Assembly: GCA_903813345.2 (NCBI GenBank)
Contig: CAIIXF020000011.1
Coordinates: forward strand, 32,294,166-32,358,165
Origin: Owenia fusiformis
Taxonomy: Eukaryota > Annelida > Polychaeta > Sabellida > Oweniidae
DNA: 64,000 nucleotides
Direction of reading: 5' to 3'
In this document: in pieces, positions 46,801 to 59,650 of the stretch
Position numbering within the stretch: position 1 is the first letter of the stretch
Layout: every line of letters begins with the position of its first letter
Notes under the pieces: generated by a model
Database searches by the model: none
Told to the model about the DNA's origin: nothing
The model's input: the letters and a program-made list of their open reading frames with translations, nothing else
Position numbers and translations under genes: made by a program

Positions 46801-49800
46801 CGATTTTCCAGTAATTTAGGTGCAATATGTAAAACTGTAATAGCAATAAGTTTTAAATGTAAAAAAATTATACAGGACATTAATAAAGCTAGAAATGTGG
46901 ATATTAAAGAAGCACATGGCAGCCATCTTGAAAAATGGCGGCTTTACTCGTTATTTTATGATTTTTGCTGTGACTCGAAAAGTTGTGGAGCGATTTTGTT
47001 CATATTTGGTATGTGAATACTATAAGCATGGCAGACTGTCTGATGACACTTTTGGTAGGAGGTGGCCATTTTGAAAAATGGCCGCCATTTTAACGTATTT
47101 TACTATAACTCGAAAAGTAGTGGAGCGATTTTGTTCATGTTTGGTATGTGAATGCTATAAGCATGGCACACTGTCTTATGACACTTTTGGTAGAATATGG
47201 CCATTTTGATAAACGGCCGCCATTTTACCAAATTTTACTATAACTCGAAAAGTAGTTTAGCGATTTTATTCATATTTGGTATGTGAATATTATAAGCATG
47301 GCTCACTGTCTAATGACACTTTTGGTAGAAGGTGGCCATTTTGAAAAATGGCTGCCATTTTTGCTTTATACTTTGTTTGTAAATATGGCTGTTCGATGGG
47401 ATTTACTACGCTTTGGCGTTGCTGTTGTCTAGTTGGGTTATGTGAAGGAACATTTCGATTCAACTGGCGTTTTAATTTTGGCTTCATTTTTTTAATTTCA
47501 ATTTCTGGCGGCAGAGAGAGAGGGGGGGGGGGGGTAGTGTTGCAATTGACCAATTATTTCAAAAAGTAGATGTTTGATCCTTATTGAGTTTAGTGTCAAA
47601 ATGTAGCTTAGACATTGCTTTTGAACCTCAGAGAGGCAAGAGGGGCCACATAAATCCATAACTTGAGATAAAAAATCAGGCGTTTGGCCTTTTGCCCATT
47701 GATGAGTATGGTGAAGTGAATTAGGGTTGTTTTGCCTATTACATGTTCCAATAGAAATATTCAAAGGGTGAAAAACCAACTCATGTAATAACCAACTTCA
47801 ATATTTCTTGAACTTTGCTTATTAGGGGGTGGGCGCTAAATATGGCGCTTACAGTAGTTACATTCCAATGTTTTTTTGCCAGTTGTTTACATATTATGAA
47901 TAGCTACTATTTTGGCCCTACCAACACACATGATGCCATCTATTTATTCATGTATATAGCAAACTCCATTACCACATACATGTAAGGTATTGACTTTAGC
48001 TCAACCTTTTCATGCCTGTATCTCACGTGTTCTCTTACACTCAGCATTTGGTTATTCCTTGGAGTTGCCCATGGGTTGTTACAATACATTATCTGGCTCT
48101 AAATAAGGAATATGACCTTGGTCCATGTTTCAAGCTTATTAACAGACCTGGCGATTGTAATACTTTTTTTGAGCCAGACAGAAGGAATGTCCTGTATAAT
48201 TTAATATTTCAGATTTGTTGGCAGACCTGGGGACTATAATACATTGTTCGGGGCCAGGCAGGAAGAATGTGGCCAGGGAGGGTGTCTAATTGAATTGTGC
48301 ATTCAGCTTGCAATTATCATGGTTGGTAAACAACTCATCCAGAACAACATCATGGAAATTATCATACCGTAAGTTCTTACTATGAATATTAGAAATTAAA
48401 GACCCCATGTAGAGTTCTAATATAAATATTTTTGTTCTGTATATTGTCATATTCTCCACATTTAATGTAATAGTCTATGTTTGTTACTTATAAAGTCATG
48501 AAAGTCAAAATATCAAGGGTCCAAAGGTCCAAGGGCATGCGTCTAATGGGAGAGCTGGTGTCTAATTAATTCATCAATAGACAGGAGATGGTAATGTTAT
48601 CATCGATATTCTTTAAGAAAAGACCCTTTGTACATTGAATTTCACTCTGGTCCTAGGGACCCCTTCCTACTTAACTACATGTATATTCAAATGTGTTTTC
48701 TCAAGTGTTTGATATATCAGACCTTTCTAGCTCATTCTTCCTATCAAGCCAACAGCAGTTTTGAAAACTCTTGATTTACTTTTGTATATATTTACAGAAT
48801 GATGACAAGACTAGCATGCCGGATAATGAGAAAAGAGACCCCTGAGAAGAAAAAAGGAAGGACTCCTTGGGTGAAAGACTATCTCCTTGCACAAATGGAC
48901 CATCGAGGATTGTTCTTTGAATATTTGGAAATGTGTAAGTAAACTACACTGTATTCAACTTTAAATCCAATAGTAATAATATTTGTTCTATACCACCAAT
49001 TATTTACTTGATATTGTATTTTAAACCTTAATAAATATGATATTAGAATACTTATGGGTGTATGATCAATTAATGGTCCAAATAAAGAAACAATTACCAT
49101 GAAAGTTCAAAATTTTACTTGGAATTTTCATGAAATTTGAAACAGATAGATGTCTATAGCTCTAAGTCTTGGTATAAATAAAACTGAGTGTAACTGTAAT
49201 CTTCATATACAGATATATAAAAGAGGGAAAATTTAATTTAATTAATTTAATCGAAGAATGTGTTGTAATGATTAAACACTTATTCTTTAAATTTTCATGC
49301 ATGTACCATGTTTCAACTCAACCTTCTGAGATACAAATTGGTTAGACCAGATTCTACAAACATTCTTTTTGCTCTTTAGCTTCTGGTTTGATTGTTGTCA
49401 AGTACTTCATCTCCATACTTATGTTTTAAAACATCTTTTCAGTGCTTCAATTTGGCTTCATCACAATATTTGTTGCGGCTTTTCCGCTAGCACCATTATT
49501 CGCCTTACTTAACAACATTATGGAGATCCGATGTGATGCGAGCAAATTTGTCACTGCTCTTCGGCGTCCTATGGCACAAAGGGCTCAGGATATAGGTAGG
49601 CTGTCCAGAAATGTTTCATTCAGATCTCAAAGCATTTGCACAATTAAACCAAGTTTTAAATTACCCAGTTATACCAGCTACAACACCTTTATCTGTTTGG
49701 CAGTAGTGATATTTATTATGTTATATCGTATTTGTAAGAATTATTTGAAATTGTACATATTGTATATCAATTTAAAGGAATGTAATACAATTTAGCATTT

Positions 49801-52800
49801 GAAAGAGTCCATATTGTATGTCAATGTCGTACAATGTATAAAGAATGCAAGAATGTGGTACAATTCATTACTTGAAAGAGAATATATTATATGTGTATTT
49901 GAATGAATGTGGTACAATGTATTTTGTGAAGATTGCATATTATGTATTAATATTTAAGAATGTGATACAATCATTTACAGCACTAACAGTACATGTTATA
50001 TCTATCTGATGTAGGAATGTGGTACAATCTACTTTTTGAAACAGTACATATTTTTGTCTATTTCTAGGAATGTGGTACAACTTATTGTTTGGCATTTCAA
50101 GATTATCTATCCTCACAAATGTAAGTCACCTTGTATAAAATAGAATACAAGTACTGTATGTCACCTATTGCTTATTTTACAAGATCATAATATAGCTTGT
50201 TTCTATCAAGAGAATAAAAATATTAACCAACTATAAGCAAAATTCAAACCAGCTACAAATAAATATAGAGACACAACTGAGGAAAACCCCAATGTATTAA
50301 AAAATGCAGAAAACAATACCAAAAAGCACAACAGTTGCAAGAAAGCATAGCCCAACATCCTAACCATGATCAAACTGAATAAACTCTCAAATGACCCCAC
50401 TCCTTAATGTTTTCCTTCCAGCCACTGATCATTGCCTTTACATCAGAATTCATCCCTCGCATGGTGTACCAACTGGAATATAGTAAAGATGGTTCTCTTC
50501 ATGGTTACATCAATGGGAGTCTCGCCCATTTTGCCGTCAAGGATTACCCACAAGATAAAATGCCTGATGTCGTTAGAAGTGAAAATATGAGTATTGAAGC
50601 AATGGAATGCAGGTATACCATTTTGAAAAAAAATCCTCACTTTCTTTCACTACCATTATTGAAGTGCTACATGTACAGCTCTACTACAAAAACTTTTACG
50701 TTAAAGCTCAAGCATAATCGACCATCACAATACAATTTTTAAGGGGTCCTTATTTTAATGTGTCAGAGTTTGAGTATTTTTATTATATCCTGCCTGATTT
50801 CATTTGAATCTTTATTATACAATTTCCTAATTTATCAGCTTGGGAGGTTATTTGGGGTGGGTGCCAAATAAGGTCGTAGTTAAAACACCAGGAATGCTTC
50901 AACTCTTCAATGTCCAAGATTATAACCATTGCAAAAGTTTTGTATAATTATCCCACCGAACGAAGTTCGAGGGGGATATAGAGAAGCCGTCCGTCCGTCC
51001 GTTTGTCCGTCCGTCCGTGTGTCCGGGCGATAACTCCAATACCGTTTGACGGATTTGGTTCAAAGTCTATAGGCTTATGCCTTATGAGTGTAGTACCTCT
51101 GCTCGAGAAGGAATTTTCAATATGGCCACTCAATTCAAAATGGCCACCATTTTTCTTAAAAAATGCAATCGTTGATAACTCAAATACAAGTTGATGGATT
51201 TGAATCAAATTTTATATGCTGATGCCTAGGGACAAAGGAGTTTTGCACAAAAAGAGATTTTCAAGATGGCCGCTTAATTTCAAAATGGCGGGCATTTTTC
51301 GTAAAAATATTTAATCTTTGATAACTCAAATACCAGTAAACGGATTTGGTTCAAATTTTGTATGATGATGCTTAGGGACACAGAAGCTATGTTGGACAAA
51401 AATTTTTCAAGATGGCCGCTTAATTTCAAAATGGCGGCAATTTTTCGTAAAAAACGTAATCTTTGATAACTCAAATACCAGTGAACAGATTTGGTTGAAA
51501 TTTTATATGATTATGCCTAGGGACACTGTAGCTCTGTTCAAGAAATAATTTTCAAGATGGCGGCTGAATTTCAAGATGGCGGCCAATTTTCATAAAAAAC
51601 GTAATCTTTGATAACTCATATACCAGTGAACCGATTTGGTTCAAATTTTATATGATGCCTAGGGACACAGTTGCTATTTTCGACAAAGAATTTTCAAGAT
51701 GGCCGCTTTATTTCAAAATGACGGCAATTTTTCGTTAAAAAAAACATAATCTTTGATAACTCAAATACCAGTGAACGGATTTGGTTCAAATTTTATATGA
51801 TGATGGCTAGGGACACAGTTGCTTTGTTCAAAAATGAATTTTCAAGATGGCCACTGATTTTCAAAATGGTGGCCATTTTTTGTAAAAAAAAAATTTTTGA
51901 TAACTCTAATACCAGCGAACACAGTAGGGACACAGTAGCTCTGTTCGAGGAAGAATTTTCAAAATGACTGCAGAATTGGCCGCCATTTTTAGTAAAAAAG
52001 ACTATAATCTTTGATAACTCAAATTTTAATTTATGGATATGGTTTACATTTTATATGTTGATGCTTAGGGACAAACAAGCTCTGCTCAAAAAGGAATTTT
52101 CAAGATGGCCACTAATAATCGAAATATGTTTTGTTCGGTGGGATTTGCTACTCCGTGGAGTTGCTGTTTTTCTAGTTTTTTTACTAAATATATTGATTAT
52201 TTGATATGTGGTTTATTTAGGTACAAAGACTACAGGCATCCACCATGGTCATCAGAGAAGTATGAGTACACATCTCAGCACTGGCATGTCATGGCATACT
52301 AAATGTATTGATTATTTGATATGTGGTTTATATAGGTACAAAGACTACAGGCATCCACCATGGTCATCAGAGAAGTATGAGTACACATCTCAGCACTGGC
52401 ATGTCATGGCTGCAAGATTGCTCTTTATTGCATTCTTTGAGGTATGATTCTGTATTTTACAACAACTTTATTTTTGTATTCAGTAGTTAGTTCAGTCTTA
52501 GTTTAATTTTGTATATTGGAGTTTTAGTGACTAATATGTCATTGTAATGACATCAGAGAGTCAATAAAAGATATATATATATATTCTCACATTGAAATAT
52601 AAGTAAAAGTCATGTTCAAGAAATTTTGTTATTTTGAAATGTTAAAGTACTGTATATTGTTCAAAGTATGATGACTGGTCAAAATACAACTTTGTTTGAT
52701 TTGACCTTTGGTTGTGAGACTGCTTTCTATTGCATTACATATTTATTCCTACTCCTAGTTGTGGATTCAGATTTTTAATTATTTCCTTTTCAGAATCTTA

Positions 52801-53141
52801 TTGTCGTGACCACAAGCATTATAGCCTGGTTAATCCCGGATGTTCCCCGCAAGCTCCAGGAGCAAGTCAAGCGCGAAAGTTACGTCACCAATGAAATCAT
52901 CATACAAACTGAGCTAGAACGTGCCCATGGTCGGATTTTGGGCCTTTCAAGTTTGGCCTCTAGTCGTAGATCTATGAATTCTAAAAATGAAGAATACACT
53001 GAGCGTACAGATCTGACAACTGATAATGATAACGGGGAAGGGATTGAGTCAGATGGAGCCAACCCAAATACTGTATTGATACATAGATTCCCTGGCCAAA
53101 ATGGCAGAGTCAGCCCTGAGAATGAAGACACTGCAGTGTAA
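40843..53141 (+). CDS. Anoctamin (TMEM16 family), 3' half, eight exons
   Basis: Exons: 40843-40991, 48213-48368, 48798-48934, 49443-49595, 50068-50120, 50422-50612, 52336-52441, 52794-53141; phases join cleanly (1293 nt, 430 residues). Product: TMEM16 membrane protein, a Ca2+-activated chloride channel or lipid scramblase. Seen: '[13 protein letters not shown]', '[17 protein letters not shown]' (helix 5), '[15 protein letters not shown]' (helix 6 Asn/Glu), '[11 protein letters not shown]' (helix 7 two Glu), '[14 protein letters not shown]' (helix 8 Glu and Asp), '[10 protein letters not shown]', '[16 protein letters not shown]', '[17 protein letters not shown]'. All Ca2+-site acidic residues of helices 6-8 are kept, so it should be Ca2+-gated. 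The 3' tail after 'ELERAHG' is unconserved. The paralogue (channel or scramblase) is not settled. Upstream exons, for the cytosolic N-terminus and helices 1-4, were not found and presumably lie left of 40843 or outside the window. Confidence 0.92.
41040..41940 (+). pseudogene. Non-LTR retrotransposon (LINE) RT fragment, degraded
   Basis: Plus-strand translation shows '[19 protein letters not shown]', '[13 protein letters not shown]' and '[15 protein letters not shown]', the motif order of non-LTR RTs, then after a break '[17 protein letters not shown]' typical of the C-terminal part of the ORF. Several stops and frame changes. An AAATAAATAAAT tail follows at 42126. It sits in the first visible anoctamin intron. 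Confidence 0.8.
42819..42844. repeat. 26-bp perfect hairpin, second copy of the CATGGGCTTTCAA palindrome
   Basis: CATGGGCTTTCAA followed directly by its reverse complement. The same 13-bp half-site forms the core of the insertion at 20911-20947. Confidence 0.8.
42903..43782. mobile_element. hAT-type fold-back MITE, 880 bp
   Basis: Begins AGGGTTTGTATAAAAAACCG and ends with the reverse complement; arms of about 310-340 bp (to about 43215 and from about 43445) are inverted copies. A perfect 8-bp target duplication TTCTAGAT lies at 42895-42902 and 43783-43790. Each arm carries a 'gtgcgatcgcacccc' block and 'gtagccagga'. Non-coding. Confidence 0.9.
44778..45393. mobile_element. Inverted-repeat element with CAGGGTGTC left end
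   Basis: About 78 bp at 44790-44870 ('ttgtgccccctatccccagc', 'gaggtacacatgcatac') recurs inverted at 45320-45393. The left end CAGGGTGTC is preceded by TA. The right terminal bases are missing where the next repeat (CCGTTTGTTTATCCG-type) begins. Confidence 0.6.
45400..45860. repeat. Fragments of dispersed repeats
   Basis: Contains a partial unit of the 'ataactcaaatac...gatttggttcaaattt...atggccactcaattc' family seen at 50946-52176, then a GC-richer block (45700-45830) with the palindrome-like 'gcgtgaagcgcgccgcttcgc' in two overlapping parts. Confidence 0.5.
46278..46372 (-). mobile_element. tRNA-like / SINE head
   Basis: On the minus strand: 'TGGCGCAATCAGTTAAAGCG' (A-box-like) and, about 50 nt later, 'GGATTTGAAACCC' (B-box-like). 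The spacing resembles a long-variable-arm tRNA, but the arms do not fold as a normal cloverleaf by eye, so a SINE or decayed tRNA copy is more likely. Confidence 0.5.
46589..47433. mobile_element. CCGTCCGTCC-type element with internal tandem units (copy 1)
   Basis: Starts AATTATCCCATCGAACAAAG, then a CCGTCCGTCCGTCC run, then about three units of roughly 125 bp each with 'aactcgaaaagtagtggagcg' and 'gccattttgaaaaatggccgc', and ends near 'GTTCGATGGGATTTACTACG'. Start and end are short inverted repeats (ATCCCATCGAAC / GTTCGATGGGAT). Confidence 0.7.
48138..48190 (+). pseudogene. Diverged partial copy of the anoctamin helix 6 exon start
   Basis: About 53 nt encode '[15 protein letters not shown]', parallel to '[15 protein letters not shown]' at the start of the real exon (48213). 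No splice donor or downstream membrane-helix portion, so it is read as a decayed partial exon duplication. Confidence 0.6.
50946..52176. mobile_element. CCGTCCGTCC-type element with about eight tandem units (copy 2)
   Basis: Starts AATTATCCCACCGAACGAAG, contains a CCGTCCGTCC run (50990-51022), then about eight units of roughly 150 bp built from 'tttgataactcaaatacc', 'gatttggttcaaatttt', 'tagggacacag' and 'tttcaagatggccgc', and ends with 'TTGTTCGGTGGGATTTGCTAC' in two parts. Short inverted ends match copy 1. Lies in the anoctamin intron before the 52336 exon. Confidence 0.75.
52221..52335 (+). pseudogene. 115-bp tandem duplicate of anoctamin exon 7 start plus acceptor
   Basis: The sequence from the acceptor region through codons for '[20 protein letters not shown]' and 'WHVMA' occurs twice, offset 115 bp. 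The first copy ends in TAC TAA (in-frame stop) and has no donor; the second continues into '[10 protein letters not shown]' and the GT donor. Near identity shows a recent event. Confidence 0.85.
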
Positions 53142-53600
53142 TTAAGACACTAGTGTAATAAAAACTATTGTATTTAGTGTAGCATCAATGGTGTTATAGA
53201 GCTGTAGGGTCACAAAGACTCTGGTGCAATATAGACTGTAAAAAAGACACATATTTAGAAAATATGTAACAAGTATATAATATGTGAAATGGACTTGTTA
53301 GCATTATTAAGACCATGGAGTTACTAGAATACTGCAGTGCAATACAAACACGCAAGTGATAAAGACACCATAGTTTAACAAATTGGTAAAAATCATAATG
53401 TAAGTGATTAATACACCTCAGCATATGATTATGATACATCATAGTGTAAGTTAGAAAGTGATTAAGACCATAATGTAATTAATAACACAGTAGTTCAGAC
53501 ACTATACTGTAACAAAGTGATTTAAACACTATAGTGTAAGTTAAAAAGTGATTTAGACACTTTATTGTCGTAACAAAGGTGTGTACCTAAGGTAATTTCA
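53142..53600 (+). other. Probable anoctamin 3' UTR with degenerate repeats
   Basis: After the stop codon the sequence consists of loosely repeated 'agtgtaa...aagtgatt.agacac' phrases of about 30-50 nt. No coding potential. Confidence 0.5.
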
Positions 53601-56600
53601 ATGATAGTGTTAGATAGTCCTTAAAGATATTAAATTGAATCCAAAGAGTCACATGGATAGCTGTCACTAGAAAACAGAACAGTAACATAATGGTTACCAA
53701 GAATTATTATCACATAAATATCAATGACATCATTGTCACAATAGTTACCATTACCAAGGTAACTATCATGGTCACAAACAAAGAAGATTACCGAAAATCA
53801 TTATGGTCTCAAAAATGAACATTACCAAATAATAATGATAGTCTAAAGCATTCAAGTTGACTAGTGATTGTGTCCATTATCATTATGATAATACTCAAAG
53901 ATTATAATCGTTATTAATCATCATCAATTATCCTTAGCCAGCAAAAATCAGGTTAATATAACCAATGTTTTCAGTAGGCTTAGTCTTATAAATATGTAAT
54001 ATTTGTTGCATGTAATGTATTGTTGTGTGTTGTTATGCTATTTACTTACTTTTTAAGTTTTTTACAATGAGATGCATGCCATAATTATTAGTATAAACGT
54101 AAAGCAAAGATCAGTAATGTACATGATATATGTGGTTGTGTTTACTTATATGATCAGGAATATGTGGTTGTGTTTTGTTAATCAAAATATGTATAAGGTT
54201 GTGTTATGTTTATTTATGTTTGTGCAATTGTTAGGTTTATGCTTGCTTTTATCATCAAGGACATGTTAGTGTCAGATGGGAGTTATCGATTTTGAATTAT
54301 GATTTGTGAAAAGTTGTATTTTACGATATAGTCATACATGTATTTTCAATGTACAAGAAATTGAGGAATCACAAAACAGTGTATTCTAAACTAGAAACAA
54401 GTGCAATGAAAAAATGTGCAAGTGTTTTTGTCAGAATTGTATATATCTGAGTAAGTATTTACTGTAAATGACAATCATTTGTATGCTATATTTTATTTAA
54501 TGAAAATATTCACAATTCATTTAAATTGTTTGACTATGAATTAAGTATGTTTGAATCAACCTCCCTTTATACAGATACACACTAATTCCAGGGTTTAGAA
54601 ATCATTGTACTAATTCGATATACTGAATATACAGTGTGGTACCATATGGTACCATAGAAGATAGTACCAAACAGTACCATGAGGTACTAGTTGAACCTAT
54701 GTTACTGTACAGTACCATATTTTAGTGTACTACAGTATCATTTTACATTGTTGTTTTAGTATCAAACAGTTCAGTTTAAAGATTTTATGATGCCAAATTA
54801 AGTTTTGTGCATTTTTGTGCCAGAAATGCCACATGTTGTACCCATAAAAATAACTCATTGCTAATTTGGCATCTATTTTAATTTGATGATTCATCAAAGT
54901 AATCGAAAGTCCCTAATTATGTCTCAACTAAACTCTGCTTATTTTGCCCCAGCTGTAAGTTATCAGTTTATATTACCGCAGCTTACTTATACTTTATGTG
55001 GAGTATCAACTTATGAGCAGTTACACTGTATGTGCCAAATCAAAACATTATGTATTTTTTATTTATTCATATTTATATCCAACTGTATCCCATACGTGAG
55101 GCTCTATGTAAATAATGTGTACAATCTGTGATGCTATCTCCAGGGACCATATATTATAACCTCTCCTCCATTTATTATAAATTCTGACCGCTTTTTGTGA
55201 ACCAAGAAAACAATGGTACTTTGGCTAGATTTATGAGCAGCAATGTTTGTAAAGACATTTTTGAAAATTAGCTAAAAATAATTCCCATTTCTGCCTCTAG
55301 ACTGTAAGGATGACATCATAATTAACATGTCTGATTTACTGGAATGGTATTTTTACATTCATATTCACTATACTTTTTAAAATGCCAGAAGTCCAATTGA
55401 AAGTGACACTTCCTTGGTATGGGATGCCTCTGTTATGTATTTTAGATACAGGTTCCTATTTAGCTTCACATATTTCCCAGGGGATAACCTCTGTATCTAA
55501 AACCTTCCAGTATATAACCCTTATGTATTGAATTACATTGATTTGATTATTGCAGTAAAACTTGTATTTGAACATCTTTCAGTTTCATCACACCCACTCT
55601 TGTGTTCTTAGAACCTTTAAATATGAACAGCCCACAAAGTGAAATAATGTACTTATACTGTTTACATATGTTTTAGGATAATTGTACATAGGATATTTAG
55701 TCTATTCCAAATGTATACTTGTGAAAAATGTATTTTAATGAAATGTAATACTCCTGCACCATTCACATAAATGTATCATATAGATGTAATCATATATTAT
55801 AGGATTGGATAGCTTGTCTATTCCATGACAAACAGCATTGATATTAACATTAATTGTATTAATATTTTCACAAATTGGTTTTTCCATGCACATCCATATT
55901 TACTCATATTTTCTATCAGTTTTGAAATACAGGGTGACACAAAAAATTAAACCTTCTAATTTTGGAATAATTTTCTTGATAAGTTTCTTATGCCACCCTG
56001 TACAAAATATATGATTTTCCATTGGTGATGTTTATCTACTTATTGTTGACAATGAGATCAGTCTCTTAAAAATATGATGTGGCATTCTGTGATCAGTACC
56101 TTTTGTCAACTGAATTTCATTTAATCAAGATTGAATGCATTAAAAATTTCTGAAAAGTTTCCTCATGTCTGCATGTTATCCTCATTGCATAAAGATTGAT
56201 GAAGACAAATTATGTCCCGACCCGGGAGAATGATTCTGACTTGTACGATGCATATGTCTTTTTTATGGCAAAGTTACTTCAAAATGGAAAAGGAACAACT
56301 CTACTTATGTAACACTGCTAAACAAAAGTTATTTATTGTAAACAAATTTTAAATTGATGTTAATGCCTGACAATTTCAAAGGTGGGAACAAAAGGGGTCG
56401 TGTTCTCTGTTAAATTTTCGTAAAAAATTGAAATTTGGACCTGGCCCCTTAGAGTGTCTGTTTATTTGCATGAAAACATCTAACACTAGATATAATCTAG
56501 TATATCAGTGTATATATTCCATAATTGAATTCCATTTCTTTTGATATGAATATTATAATTGCCATTCACTAGACTGTTCTCATTATCCTTCTTATTCATG

Positions 56601-59100
56601 TTATGTTAACAAAGGAATGAATGTTTTACAAACCAATGTGGAGCTTATCATATATTATAAAGTTGAATAGCTATTTGTATTTTAAGAAATAAAGATCTGA
56701 AAATAAAAATATGTTGCATTGTTTGTTCATAGATTAATTGTAAAAAATGTCTCTTCTTATTTTAAAACTTGATGAATAAAAATCTACATTTTGATTTATC
56801 CATAAAACAGTATTTATAAAACAGTATTTAAAGTGAAGACTAAATCTGGTTTCTAAATCCTCCCAGTACATAATATCAATATTCACGAGTAGAACATTTT
56901 TACTCAGATTTAGACATTGTTTCATTAAGATACATTCAACTTTCTAATGTAAATGTATCTTACAGTATTTGCTGTGTTGCTATGTGTATCTATAATGCAT
57001 ATATAATATTCCAACTATGGCATGCCGATCCAGCAATTATCTCCTTGCTCAAAATGTGTGGACAGACAGATCAACAATAAATTTTATGATTCATAATTCA
57101 ATTTTATTCCATGGACAAACAGAGGGATGGATGGCCTGACAAACATGACAAACAAACAAAATAACCGACAAGAAGTCAGTTATACCAAGGGCTTTGTAAG
57201 ACCTGGGGCTTAGTATGTGTACCAAATGAAATGACATCTGGGGCTTAGGATGGCCCTAATTATACAAGTGGATATTCTATTGGTTGATATACAAGTATAA
57301 CTATACAGTGAAAAGCCGAACGCCAAATATACATTGAAATTACGAATGAGGCACATCCCAGGTATTATGTTTGTCCTTGTTATAGTGAGTTTTACAATGA
57401 GCGAATGTTCTTGTATACGCTGCAATACTTTCTAGCCCTATTGAAACATTACCAGATTACTGCCATATTTATCCATCTCAATAACAACTGATCTATTGAG
57501 AGAAAATACAAGATATATGTCATTTTGCACACAAATCTTTATGGCATAAAAAAGTGACAGTAAAGTATTTCAAGAGTAACTTGTATAGCAAATCATTGTA
57601 AATACCATTATGTGGCACCTAATACTCCCTCTTGGGGTCATAGCCACTACAACCTGTAAATATGTTACATTTATTTCAATTAAAAAAAAAAAATTAAAAT
57701 TTTATTGCACTACTTCACATGTTTTATACTCACTTAAACACAGTCACTTCAGAAAACATCCAATTGGTCAATGCTGAGAATTGCAGTGTACATACACTAA
57801 GGCCAAGTCTTCTTGAGGCTAATTTCTAACTATGTACATATTATGGGTGAAAGACAATTACACAATTCCCCAAAGACAAACTTTTCAAATAATAAAAATG
57901 TTGCTTATATAAAACATGATTATTAGAATTTAGACAAAGAATATCAGCTTATTTTGAGTAATATTATTTTTATTGACAAGTTGATAACACTTTGCTCATT
58001 CGTGTTGGTGTACAAAGCGATAAAATGATATCACGAGAAATGATCTGATATTCTGTTTATCCCATGAATAAGATGAAAAAGAAATTCGAATTCGTTTATC
58101 AGCGACATATGGGACCCATAAACTATTTTCTGAAAACATCATAAAGATCTCCACAATATCAGTAATATCACTGGCTGTTAGTGTACAGATAAGACAATAA
58201 TTGTGGAGAGATATCGTAAAAAATGCTATTAAAATTGTAAATTTTTTACATGCACGTATACTATAAGTTATTCAATGATTCGAGTGAAATACAGAAAATG
58301 TTTTGCCCGAGAAAGTTTGTATTTGTTATTTCAAGGCAAAATATTTTCTGTATTTCACGAGATATCACTGAATAACGTTTTAATTCCATGATCAAGGAAA
58401 AACTCAAAGATTACCCGATAGCTGGCACAAACGTCATGAACTGAGGTCTTATTGTGTGGCTCTGATATTGGAATAAAACACAGTACATGTATTAGATTTC
58501 ACTTTCAGTTCAATCGGTGGACACATTCAGTTTAACTTCTAATAATTACAAATATGTCACTGACGATGAAAAAAAATTCAAGCATTCATCCATGCACAAA
58601 ATTTAACATACATCTTTGCATAAATATTTAGACATTATTATATCATTTTCGTGCAAGTCAGTTCAGGAGCACAACCTGGTACAAGGCAAGAGACAGCTGC
58701 CTCACTAAAACTTTACAAAAAATCTAGGCATTGGTATCCTTCTCCATGGGCTTTGTTGCAGAAAAGAGGAGTTATATACACATGAACCTTTAGACTAACG
58801 ATGGTAAGAAAAGCTTTACATACTGAGGTAAATGCCAATCCATTATTTTTTGCTCAGAAGAACTTGGATTTACATTCAATTAGCATTGCATTTGGAAGTA
58901 TTTATTTATTTGTTCAATACAACTTGAATTTCTTTTGCAAAAAATGAGCTCAATCTCTGATATTATTATTTATTTAAAGTTTAAAAACGGAGTAAGAAAT
59001 ATGCTTTTAGCTGGCACCAAAATAAAATAGGGGTCATTTGATGCTCTTCATGTCTATATTCCAAAGAGTAAATGTGGCTCATGATAATATTACAAAGACT
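53600..59100. other. Intergenic region between two convergent genes
   Basis: AT-rich. Seen: 'attacca/ggttacc'-rich stretch 53690-53830, a cluster of AGTACC/GGTACC words at 54630-54740, a mini inverted repeat with CAGGGTG ends at 55930-56005, and A/T homopolymers. No protein-coding gene recognised. Confidence 0.5.
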
Positions 59101-59104
59101 ATTG

Positions 59105-59650
59105 CAAATGAATCAGATGACTCGATGAGCCCTAGCCTCTATAGACATCGTAGTTTGCGCACCTTTAGACTAAGTACCTTTTGCACTTTTATGTAAAACC
59201 TAATGCACATGCAGATTGTGAATAAACCAGATGTCTATGAGCCCTAACTTCTTTTAAAAGTCATAGTTTGTGCACCTTTATTTAAACACACTACTGCGGA
59301 TCGTGGATGAACTGCATGTCAATGAGCCTTTACTGCTTTAAAAGTCATAGTTTGTGCACCTTTATTTAACATGTTTAAACACACTATTGCGGATCGTGGA
59401 TGAACTGCATGTCTATGAGCCTTTACTGCTTTAAAAGTCATAGTTTATACACCTTTATTCAAACATACTATTGCAGATCGTGGATGAACTGCACATCTAT
59501 GAGCCTTTACTGCTTTAAAAGTCACAGTTTATACACCTTTATTCAAACACAATATTGTGGATGAATAGAATGTCAACTATTGCGGATGAACCAAATGTCT
59601 ATGAGCCCTAACTTCCATTGACGTCATAGCTTGTGCATCTTCATTTAAAC
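59105..59650 (-). repeat. Tandem array of about six units spanning the STK40 stop codon
   Basis: Units of 80-100 bp share 'tctatgagcc', 'agtcatagtttgtgcacctt' and 'gcggatcgtggatgaa'. The gene-proximal unit (59588-59650) is itself the last ~20 codons of STK40, so the array looks like repeated copies of the end of the coding region extending into the 3' UTR. Confidence 0.75.
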
